Of a stretch of 64,000 nucleotides of DNA, positions 27,799-35,897 are shown piece after piece. A program made the position numbers and the translations under genes. Origin of the DNA: JACDHG01 sp963815295 (GTDB lineage: Bacteria > Actinomycetota > Actinomycetes > Propionibacteriales > Nocardioidaceae). The DNA lies in contig CAWFFZ010000008.1 of NCBI GenBank assembly GCA_963815295.1, forward strand, positions 1,116,001 through 1,180,000, read 5' to 3'. The notes below the pieces were generated by a model that ran no database searches, was not told the origin of the DNA, and was given only the letters and a program-made list of their open reading frames with translations. The first letter of the stretch is position 1. Every line of letters starts with the position of its first letter.

Positions 27799-28674
27799 GT
27801 GAAACCCGCCCCGTTCGCGTACCACCGACCCAGGACCGTGGAGGAAGCCACGTCGACGCTGGGTGCGGCGGACGCGAAGGTCCTGGCTGGCGGGCAGAGT
27901 CTGATCCCGCTCATGTCGATGCGGCTGGCGGCTCCGGCCGCCCTCGTCGACCTGACGTACGTCGATGGACTCGACGCGATCGAGGTCGACGAGGTAGCCG
28001 TGCGGGTCGGTGCGCTGACCCGGCACGCCACGCTGGAGGATGACACCGCGGCGTATGCCGCCAACCCGCTGCTGCGCAACGCCACCCAGCACGTTGCCCA
28101 CCCGACGATCCGCAACCGCGGCACGACATTGGGGAGCATCGTGCACGCCGACCCGGCCGCGGAGATGCCGGCCGTGCTGATGCTTCTCGGCGGGAGTGTC
28201 GACGCCGTCAGTGCGGCGCGGGGCATGCGCACCATCGCCGCAGCAGACCTGTTCCTGGGTCCCTTGGAATCGGCCCTAGAGCCCGACGAGCTTGCCGTTG
28301 CGGCGAGCTTCCCCCACCCACCTGCTGGATCGGGGTCGTGCTGGGTCGAGATCGCGCGGCGACACGGCGACTACGCCCTGGTCGGCGTCGGTGCGATCGT
28401 CACCCTTGACAGCGCTCTGAGCGTCACCGCCGCGAAGGTGAGCCTGATCAGCGTGGCGGGGACACCAGTGCTGGTGGATGTCGCCCAGGCAGTCGCCGGG
28501 ACGACGTACGACGCCGTGGACTGGTCGGCGACGGTCTCGACCGTGGACGCAGCCATCGACCCGGAGACAGACATCCACGCGACCGCTGACTACCGGCGGC
28601 AGCTCGCTCACGTGCTGACGACGCGTGCCTTGTCAGCGGCGGCCCACGAAGCTGTCGACAGTGCGGCCGCATGA
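27799..28674 (+). CDS. Molybdenum hydroxylase FAD subunit (CoxM-like)
   Basis: Medium subunit of a xanthine dehydrogenase/CO dehydrogenase-family enzyme. 291 residues from GTG 27799. FAD-binding motifs are AGGQSLIPLM (32-41) and RNRGTTLGSIVHADPAAEMP. The stop overlaps the ATG of the 2Fe-2S subunit. Order M-S-L is as in many cox-type operons. The substrate cannot be read from this subunit. Confidence 0.92.
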   Translation: MKPAPFAYHRPRTVEEATSTLGAADAKVLAGGQSLIPLMSMRLAAPAALVDLTYVDGLDAIEVDEVAVRVGALTRHATLEDDTAAYAANPLLRNATQHVAHPTIRNRGTTLGSIVHADPAAEMPAVLMLLGGSVDAVSAARGMRTIAAADLFLGPLESALEPDELAVAASFPHPPAGSGSCWVEIARRHGDYALVGVGAIVTLDSALSVTAAKVSLISVAGTPVLVDVAQAVAGTTYDAVDWSATVSTVDAAIDPETDIHATADYRRQLAHVLTTRALSAAAHEAVDSAAA

Positions 28675-29189
28675 ACGGTGCCGCGGAACCTCTGCACGAC
28701 GTGACGTTGACGGTCAACGGCGTCGCCTACCCGGTGCGGATCCCAGCCCGGCGACTCCTGTCTGACGCGATCCGCCACGACATCCGGTTGACCGGCACTC
28801 ATGTCGGGTGCGAGCACGGCGTCTGCGGTGCGTGCACTGTGCTGGTCGATGGGCGGCCGATGCGATCGTGCCTCATGTTCGCGGTGTCGGCCGAGGGCGC
28901 CGAGATCACCACCACCGAAGGCTGCCTCCAGGCCGACGGAGCGTTAGGCCACGTGCAGCAGGCGTTCCGCGACTGCCATGCGCTGCAGTGCGGCTTCTGC
29001 ACCCCCGGCTTCATCACCACCATCACGGCATACCTCGAAGGGCATCCCGACCCGACTGAAGCCGAGGCACGTGCCGCGATCGGCGGCAACCTGTGCCGCT
29101 GCACCGGATACCAGAACATCGTCGCGGCGGTGTTGCGCGCTGCCGAGCTCAAACGCGAGAGGGCTGGCGACGGGGTGACTCAGTCATGA
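28671..29189 (+). CDS. Molybdenum hydroxylase 2Fe-2S subunit (CoxS-like)
   Basis: 172 residues with both clusters of the small subunit: the plant-type ferredoxin site Cys47, 52, 55 and 67 (CEHGVCGACTVLVDG then SC) and the second site Cys107, 110, 142 and 144 (CGFCTPGF and CRCTGYQN). It passes electrons from the Mo centre to FAD. It overlaps coxM and coxL by 4 bp each (ATGA). Confidence 0.94.
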   Translation: MNGAAEPLHDVTLTVNGVAYPVRIPARRLLSDAIRHDIRLTGTHVGCEHGVCGACTVLVDGRPMRSCLMFAVSAEGAEITTTEGCLQADGALGHVQQAFRDCHALQCGFCTPGFITTITAYLEGHPDPTEAEARAAIGGNLCRCTGYQNIVAAVLRAAELKRERAGDGVTQS

Positions 29190-31580
29190 CCACCAAGATG
29201 TTCGGTCAGCGCGTGCCGCGCGTCGAAGACCCTCGGCTGCTGAGCGGACAGGGGCGCTTCCTCGACGACCTCGGTCATGACGCACTCGCGGTCGCGTTCG
29301 TCCGCAGTCCCCACGCGCATGCGCGCATCGTCGACATCGATGTGTCCGCGGCGCTCGGGGTGGAAGGGCTGGTGGCGATCTTCACCTACGACGATCTCGA
29401 CGGGCGTACGTCGGAGCCGTTGCCGCTGCTGATCCCGCATCCGACGCTGACCCACGGCCGCACGCCACACGCCCTTGCCAATGACGAGGTCAACCACGTC
29501 GGCGAGGCGATCGTGATGGTCGTCGCGGTCGATCGTTACGTCGCCGAGGACGTTGTCGGGCTGATCGACGTGCAGCTACGAGTTCCTTCCTGCCGTCGTC
29601 GGCGTTGCCCAGGCACGAGACGGCACCGACCTAGTGCACGCCGACGTACCCGGCAACGTCTCGGCGAGCATGGTGCAGGAGGTGGGCGACGCCCGGGCCA
29701 TGATTGAGTCAGCCCCGCATCGCAGCGCGTTGTCGCTGTCGATCGAACGCAGTGCCTCGATGCCGATGGAGGGCAAGGGGGTGCTAGCGCGCTGGGATCC
29801 TGACGACGAGTCCCTGCTGGTGCACACGTCGACGCAGTCCTCGACGTCGGTGCGCCAGGCGATCGCGGCCAAGCTGTCGCTGCCCGTCGACCGCGTCGAG
29901 GTCGTCACACCTGATGTGGGAGGGGGCTTCGGCGTCAAGATCGTGCATCCGTGGCCGGAGGAGGTGCTCGTGCCGTGGGCGGCGATCCGGCTCGGCCGCG
30001 CGGTGAAGTGGGTCGAGGACCGGCGCGAGCACTTCATCTCGTCGGCGCATGAGCGAGGGCAGCTGCACGAGGTCGAGTTCGGGTATGACGACGACGGACG
30101 GCTGCAGGGGTTGTCGGTCAGGTTCTGGCACGACAACGGCGCGTACACGCCCTACGGGCTGATCGTGCCGATCATCACGTCGACGCAGCTGCTCGGCCCC
30201 TACAAGCCCGGTGCCTACCGAGTGGAGTTCCAAAGTCTCTACACGAACACGGTCCTCGTCACCCCTTATCGCGGCGCCGGCCGACCGCAGGGTTGCTTCG
30301 TGATGGAGCGCGTCATGGACTCGATCGCCGCCGACCTCGGCATTGACCGTGCCACGGTTCGCGAGCGCAACTTCATCCAGCCAGACGAGATGCCGTTCGA
30401 CCACGGCTTGATCTTCCAGGACGGGCGTCCGCTGATCTACGACTCGGGCGACTTTCCTGCTTCGATGGCCAAGCTGAAAGAACTCGTCGGGTGGGACGAC
30501 TTCGCGGCCTACCGAGCCGAGGCGCGAAAGCTTGGACGACAGGTCGGGATCGGCATCGCGTGCTACGTCGAAGGCACCGGCGTCGGGCCCTACGAGGGCG
30601 GACACCTGCGAGTCGAGACCGACGGGACGGTGGTCGTCTCGACCGGCCTGACCACTCAGGGCCAAGGTCACCAGACGATGCTCGCCCAGATTGTCTCCGA
30701 CGAGCTTGGCGTGCCGATGGAGCGGATTCGCGTCACCACCGGTGACACGCGCAGGTTCAAGTACGCCGTCGGCACGTTCGCGTCACGCACGGCCGTGATG
30801 TCCGGAAGCGCGGTGGCGATGACCGCGCGCACCGTACGGGCAAAGGCGCTGCGCATCGCGGCCGACGCCCTCGAGGCGTCGGTCGACGACTTGGAGATCG
30901 TCGACGGCCAGGTGCGCGTCAAAGGGACCTCCGGCGCACAGATTGACCTCGGCGCCATCGCGGTGTTGTCCAACCCGCTGCGCTACGCCTTCGATGGGGC
31001 TGCTGCTCGGGCCACCCAGTTCGCCACACCGGCAGACCCCAACCTGCCCCCCGTCGCGGCGGGCGAGGCGCCCGGGCTCGAGGGCACCGACTATTACTCA
31101 CCGCCTCGGTCGACGTTCGCGAACGGCATGCACGCCGTCGTCGTAGAGACCGACCCAGAGACGGCCGAGATCACGATCCTGCGCTATTGCGTGGTGCATG
31201 ACTGCGGCACGATCATCAACCCGATGATCGTCGAGGGCCAGGTCCACGGTGGCGTCGCTCAGGGCGTCGGCGGCGCTCTGTACGAACGGATGGAGTACGA
31301 CGAGTCCGGCCAGCTGCTCAACGCGTCTTACATGGACTTCCTCATGCCGTACGCGAGCGAGGTCCCCCACATCGAGATCGACCACCTCGAGACGCCGTCG
31401 CCGCTGAACCCGCTCGGAGTGAAGGGCGCCGGCGAAGCAGGGGTGATTCCGGGCTCGGCGGCAATCGCGTCGGCGATCGAGGATGCCGAGGGGTTCCCCA
31501 TCACGGCGATGCCGATCTCGCCGAGCGAGCTGTTCGAGCTCCGGCGGACCTGGTCTCGACAAGCTCGACCAGCGGACTGA
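29186..31580 (+). pseudogene. Molybdenum hydroxylase large subunit (CoxL-like), frameshifted
   Basis: Mo-pterin subunit, restored length 797 residues. The first 130 residues (RVEDPRLLSGQGRFLDDL) and the rest lie in different frames; the break is at 29576, where dropping the C in GTGCAGCTAC gives VQYEFLPAVVGVAQARDG and joins the frames. The Mo-site motifs are present: GGGFGVK, PYRGAGRPQ (360-368) and GVKGAGEAG with catalytic Glu750. The active-site loop is not the AYRCSFR of true CO dehydrogenase, so CO is unlikely. In context a pyrimidine or purine ring hydroxylase fits best. The last codons lie in a REP-like palindrome. Confidence 0.88.
31551..31571. repeat. REP-like palindrome inside the coxL 3' end
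   Basis: A palindromic motif of the form TGGTCTCGACAAGCTCGACCA, which I recognise as a common dispersed intergenic element in high-GC actinobacteria. Here it encodes the last residues (WSRQARP) of the coxL-like product. Confidence 0.55.
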
Positions 31581-31588
31581 GCCGCACT

Positions 31589-32368
31589 GTGGTGATGATC
31601 TCTGCCCACGAATTCGGCACCCGGCGCGGACGTGCCGATGCGAGCCCCGCGGAGCATCTGGCCGAGGTGCAGGAACTCGATATCGACTACGTGGAGCTCG
31701 ACGTGCGCCGCACGGTTGACGACCACTACGTGGTCCGGCATGACGGCCAGGTCGATGTGCGAGGAGTTTCACGACCGGTCGCTGAGGTGACCTTCGATGA
31801 GCTCCAGACCGCCGCACCCGACACGCTGACGTTCGAGGAGGCGCTGGCTGCGATCCGGGGACACACGAAGGCCCACCTCGACTTCAAGTTCGCCTCACCG
31901 CCCTCCGTCTACGACGGGCCTCCGGAGCACACCTGGGAGGTGACAGCGGCGGAGCGCGCCATCTCCGTGATCGGCCCGGACGACGTCGTGGTCACGACAG
32001 GTGAGGACCTTGGCGTGGGGGCGGTACGACGCTGGAGCCGTGCGACGTACCCCGACCTCATGGTCGGGCTTTCTCTCGGCGGCTCCCATCGACAGCTGTC
32101 CTGGCGTGGGCGGAGCGAGGCTCGCTGGTCGGAGCTGTTTCCCGCGCGTCGCTTCGCCCGCTGCGGCGCCAACGTCGTCGTGGCGAACCGGTGGCTGGCG
32201 ACGTTCGGGGTAGCGCGGTGGTCAGCGCGCCAGGGCCTACCCCTGATCGTGTGGACCGTTGACGACCGGCGGGGGCTCCGGCGCTGGTTGTCGGACTCTC
32301 GCTGCTGGATGGTCACGACCAACAATGTCCGCAGCGCCGTCCGGATCCGGGCGGGCTACCTCGACTGA
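31589..32368 (+). CDS. Glycerophosphodiester phosphodiesterase family protein
   Basis: 259 residues, TIM-barrel GDPD fold. It has VELDVRRTVDDHYVVRHDG (canonical metal-binding ExD and HD), HLDFKF in the middle and VWTVDDRRGLRRWL plus MVTTNN near the end. The first catalytic motif is changed: ISAHEFGTRRGRA replaces the usual AHRG, so the His remains but the Arg is displaced. No signal peptide. The gene follows coxL by 8 bp but has no clear role in ring catabolism. Confidence 0.8.
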   Translation: MVMISAHEFGTRRGRADASPAEHLAEVQELDIDYVELDVRRTVDDHYVVRHDGQVDVRGVSRPVAEVTFDELQTAAPDTLTFEEALAAIRGHTKAHLDFKFASPPSVYDGPPEHTWEVTAAERAISVIGPDDVVVTTGEDLGVGAVRRWSRATYPDLMVGLSLGGSHRQLSWRGRSEARWSELFPARRFARCGANVVVANRWLATFGVARWSARQGLPLIVWTVDDRRGLRRWLSDSRCWMVTTNNVRSAVRIRAGYLD

Positions 32369-32536
32369 GTGCGGCGCAACCCCGACTGACCGGACGACAC
32401 GCGGCATCCTCTGTTCGGACATATTCACCGGGGCAGCCTCCTGAGCGCGGTGTGAGTCTGTCGCTTCGGGGTCTTTGGCCACTGACCTGCGGATACGTTC
32501 AGACGCACGGTTACCGAGACCAAGAGGGGAGGGTCG

Positions 32537-34513
32537 GTGGAGCATCGAGCCCACGCAGTGCGCGTCCACGCCACTGGATCGCGCCCGCGCGCCCTCATCA
32601 CCGTGGTGGCGACTCTGGTCGTCCTCGTCGGTGAATACACCCTCTTGACTGCCATCTACGACAGTGGGCAGGCAAGGCTCACGTACGTCGCGCTGCTGAC
32701 GGCCGTGTCAATCGGCTGGTTCTACTGGTTCCGCCGTCTCGTCCGCCGCCATCGCAACCTGCACCGCAGGGTCACCCAGCACGACGCCAACCTCGCCGGA
32801 GAACAACGGCTCACCGCGCTCGTGCAGAACAGCGCCGACCTGGTGGTCATCCTCGACGCCGACCTGGCGCTCTCATTCGTGAATGCTGCCTCGCAGAAGG
32901 TCCTCGGCTACTCGCCGCGCGAACTGCTCGGTGGAGCGCTGGTCGACTACCTCCACGAAGATGACGTGCCCGTCTTCCTGCATGCGGTGGCCAGTCTTCG
33001 GCACGAGGCAGACGAACATCTCCAGCTTCGCATGAGTCACCGTGACGGCCGAGTCCTGATCACCGAGGGCGTGTTGTCCAACCTGCTCGCCCACCCAGAC
33101 GTCGCCGGGCTCGTGTTCACCGTGCGGGACATGACCGAGCGACACGAGGTCGAGCAGCGCCTGATGCACCGGGCGTTCCATGACAACCTCACCGGGCTCG
33201 CCAACCGGGAACTGTTCGTCGACCGCCTCGATCACGCGATCCAGCCCCGCGACGGCGAAGACCAACCGGTCATCGTCATGTACTGCGACCTCGACGATTT
33301 CAAAGAGGTCAACGAACGGTTCGGTCACAGCATCGCTGACGAGGTCCTGACCGAGGTCGGTCGCCGCTTCCGGTCTGTCATCCGGATGGAGCACACAGCC
33401 GCACGGCTGGGGGGAGACGAGTTTGCCGTCCTGCTCGACGGACCGTCAGTCGGCCTTGGCGAGGATGTCGCCACCGCGCTCAAAGAAGTCCTGCTGCCGG
33501 CGATCGAGGTGCAGGGGGAGGCCGTCCACGTCACCATGAGCATCGGCATCGCCGCCGGCACTCCAGGTTTCGTCAGCGGCGAGGAGATGCTGCGCCAGGC
33601 AGACTTCGCCATGCAATGGGCAAAGACCCACGGCAAGGCGCGGCACGAGATCTATGACGCCCGCCTGCACACCCGTGCCCTCGACCGTCTCGAGCTGCGT
33701 TCGGACCTGCAACGAGGCCTCCGCAACAACGAGCTCGTGCTGCACTACCAGCCCACCGTTCAGATGGCCACCGGCTGGATCGTCGGTTTCGAGGCGCTGG
33801 TGCGCTGGCAGCACCCGACGCGCGGCCTGTTGGCGCCGGACGAGTTCATCCCCCTCGCAGAGGAGACCGGACTCGTCGTACCTCTTGGCTCGTGGGTGCT
33901 CGACGAGGCATGCCGGTTCGCCGCAACGCTCGATGCGGGCAGTTCGGAACCTCTCACGATCTCGGTCAACATCGCGACCCAACAGCTGTACCAAGAGGCA
34001 TTCGTCAACGAAGTCGTCGATGTGCTCGCCAAGACCGGGTTGTCCCCTCAGCGACTCGTGCTCGAGATCACCGAGACGGCCCTGCTGTCGGAGCTCGAGA
34101 AGGTCACGCCGCGGCTGATGGCGTTGCGCAAGATCGGTGTCCGGCTCGCGATCGACGACTTCGGCACGGGCTACAGCTCACTGTCCTACCTCAACGAGCT
34201 CCCGGTCGACGTACTCAAGGTCGACAAGTCCTTCATCGACCGGGTGGGAGCCGACCCCCAAGGCCGCTCCATTACTCAAGCTATCTTGACCCTGAGCCGC
34301 GAGTTGTCACTCGACACGGTGGCCGAGGGTGTTGAAGACACTGACCAAGCCGACTGGTTGATCGACGAACACTGTGGCCTCGCTCAGGGATACCTGTGGT
34401 CACGGCCCGTCGACACAGATGGTGTACGTCGCCTGCTCGCCGACCAGAGCCTCGGCCACAGCCTCAGGCCGGACCGGGCGACCGTTCCCGTCGTCGCCCC
34501 CCTGGCCAGTTGA
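32537..34513 (+). CDS. Membrane PAS-GGDEF-EAL c-di-GMP protein
   Basis: 658 residues: two transmembrane helices (about 19-40 and 48-66), a PAS domain (about 92-205), a GGDEF domain with intact GGDEF at 292-296, and an EAL domain with GFEALVRW, the ITETALL loop, DDFGTGYSSL and VAEGVED. Both the cyclase and phosphodiesterase signatures look complete, so it may make, break or sense c-di-GMP. Start GTG 32537 has GGGGAGGG just upstream. The 168-bp gap before it shows only a possible TACGTT -10 box. Confidence 0.93.
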   Translation: MEHRAHAVRVHATGSRPRALITVVATLVVLVGEYTLLTAIYDSGQARLTYVALLTAVSIGWFYWFRRLVRRHRNLHRRVTQHDANLAGEQRLTALVQNSADLVVILDADLALSFVNAASQKVLGYSPRELLGGALVDYLHEDDVPVFLHAVASLRHEADEHLQLRMSHRDGRVLITEGVLSNLLAHPDVAGLVFTVRDMTERHEVEQRLMHRAFHDNLTGLANRELFVDRLDHAIQPRDGEDQPVIVMYCDLDDFKEVNERFGHSIADEVLTEVGRRFRSVIRMEHTAARLGGDEFAVLLDGPSVGLGEDVATALKEVLLPAIEVQGEAVHVTMSIGIAAGTPGFVSGEEMLRQADFAMQWAKTHGKARHEIYDARLHTRALDRLELRSDLQRGLRNNELVLHYQPTVQMATGWIVGFEALVRWQHPTRGLLAPDEFIPLAEETGLVVPLGSWVLDEACRFAATLDAGSSEPLTISVNIATQQLYQEAFVNEVVDVLAKTGLSPQRLVLEITETALLSELEKVTPRLMALRKIGVRLAIDDFGTGYSSLSYLNELPVDVLKVDKSFIDRVGADPQGRSITQAILTLSRELSLDTVAEGVEDTDQADWLIDEHCGLAQGYLWSRPVDTDGVRRLLADQSLGHSLRPDRATVPVVAPLAS

Positions 34514-34536
34514 CGGCGATCTCCACAAAGTAAGGG

Positions 34537-35130
34537 TCAGCCGGCGCGGTCCGGAGCCGCTGGTGGGTCCTCGGCGGCACGCAGCTCATCCTCCAAGTCC
34601 TGCTTCTCCTCGATCCGGCGCTTGACCCGGCCCAGCCCGGGCAGCGCACCGAGCATCTCGTTCAGTTCCTTCGAGGTGTCGAGCAGGTCACGGAGATCAG
34701 GCGCCACCGTGCCGAGGGTGTCGAGGATCGGGACGATGTCCTTGTTGAGCTTGTCGACGAGCTCGGGCATCAGGTCGATCATCGCGACAACAGCAGCCAC
34801 CTCGTCGGCGTCGGTAGTGTCCGCCAGCCGGCGCAGCACGGGCTCCAGCTTGCGCAGCGAAGGCTCGAACTCGTCGACGAGTGGCCCCAGCCGGGCCGTC
34901 AGTCGCTCGGCGTCGGCGACCACCCCGGCAGTGCGCTCCACGGCGGCGTGCGCGCTGGCTTGGGTCTCCTCGATGTTGGTCACGACCGCCTGGACTCGGG
35001 CGGCAATGGTCTCGACCTCGGTGACGACGGCAGCCAGCCGAGGCACGAGTGCGATGGCCTGCTCGATGGCGTCCAGCCCTCTGCCAGCGGCACCGAACAA
35101 GGCGGACGGGCCGGGGAAGGGCAGCTGCAT
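34537..35130 (-). CDS. Coiled-coil protein of unknown function
   Basis: 197 residues, mostly helical. It begins MQLPFPGPSALFGAAGRGLD and continues with heptad-like stretches (AIEQAIALVPRLAAVVTEVE and so on), then SLRKLEPVLRRLADTTDADE and LVDKLNKDIVPILDTLG. No membrane segment or catalytic motif. Similar actinobacterial proteins are sometimes mislabelled as RuBisCO large subunit; nothing in this sequence supports that. It is transcribed opposite to its neighbours, with the start 105 bp from the next gene. Confidence 0.7.
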   Translation of the reverse strand: MQLPFPGPSALFGAAGRGLDAIEQAIALVPRLAAVVTEVETIAARVQAVVTNIEETQASAHAAVERTAGVVADAERLTARLGPLVDEFEPSLRKLEPVLRRLADTTDADEVAAVVAMIDLMPELVDKLNKDIVPILDTLGTVAPDLRDLLDTSKELNEMLGALPGLGRVKRRIEEKQDLEDELRAAEDPPAAPDRAG

Positions 35131-35235
35131 GAGCCAAACCCTACGACCCTCCTGACCACCCGCGCTGCCAGCCGACTGCGATAGTGGTCGTGACTACCCC
35201 AACGACTGACAGGCCACGAGGGAATCGGAGAGCCC

Positions 35236-35886
35236 ATGAAAGTGTCGGGAACGGCCACGCTGCACGCGACTCGCGACGCCGTATGGGAGGCGCTCAACGA
35301 CCCTGCGGTACTCGTCCGCACTATCCCTGGATGCCAGCGGCTCGAGTCGATCGGCGACGACGCGTACCGGATGACGATCACCGCGGGCGTGGCGTCGATC
35401 AAGGGCGTCTACACCGGCGAGGTCCGGCTGACTGACCAGCGGCCACCGAACACCTTTGTCCTGAAAGCTGCGGGTGCAGGCGCTCCCGGCACAGTCGGTG
35501 CCGACGTACTCGTCACGCTCACCGATGCCGGCGAGACGACGACGCTCACGTATGACGCCGACGCGATCGTCGGCGGCATGGTCGGCGGCGTGGGGCAGCG
35601 GATGCTCACCGGGGTCGCGAAGAAGACGGCCGGCGAGTTCTTCGCCGCGGTCAACGACGTCCTCACCGGCAAGGCTCCCGCGGCCGCCGCCGCGCCGGAG
35701 GTCGGTGCAGGAACCGGCAGCGCCGCTGCTGACAGGGCACCAGGCGTCTACGAGGCTCCCGGTGCCGCGACCGCGCTGTCGACCGCTGGGCGTGGCGGGT
35801 TCCTAGAAGGTGCACTGGTCGGGGCGGCGGCAGCGATCCTCGGTGCCATCGTCGGCGGGTGGCTCAGCGGCCGGCGCCGGCCCTGA
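35236..35886 (+). CDS. SRPBCC/CoxG-like protein with C-terminal membrane anchor
   Basis: 216 residues. Residues 1-148 form a CoxG/SRPBCC domain: MKVSGTATLHATRDAVWEAL, IPGCQRLESIGDDAYRM and KGVYTGEVRLTDQ. An Ala/Gly-rich linker (150-185) leads to a terminal helix (LVGAAAAILGAIVGGWLSG) and a basic RRRP end, giving a tail anchor. CoxG proteins accompany Mo-containing CO dehydrogenases as membrane-linked partners. Here the Mo-hydroxylase genes lie 3.7 kb upstream, while hyuA starts 11 bp downstream, so the partner is uncertain. Confidence 0.85.
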   Translation: MKVSGTATLHATRDAVWEALNDPAVLVRTIPGCQRLESIGDDAYRMTITAGVASIKGVYTGEVRLTDQRPPNTFVLKAAGAGAPGTVGADVLVTLTDAGETTTLTYDADAIVGGMVGGVGQRMLTGVAKKTAGEFFAAVNDVLTGKAPAAAAAPEVGAGTGSAAADRAPGVYEAPGAATALSTAGRGGFLEGALVGAAAAILGAIVGGWLSGRRRP

Positions 35887-35897
35887 CGGGAGGACCG

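Noticed and set aside
29784..30671. Minus-strand ORF over coxL
   Set aside because: Antisense shadow without any recognisable motif; coxL motifs on the plus strand are clear.
29186..31580. Carbon monoxide dehydrogenase
   Set aside because: The Mo-site loop is PYRGAGRPQ, without the AYRCSFR cysteine of true CO dehydrogenase.
34537..35130. RuBisCO large-subunit label sometimes used for this protein type
   Set aside because: Only coiled-coil helices are visible; no RuBisCO motif and far too short.
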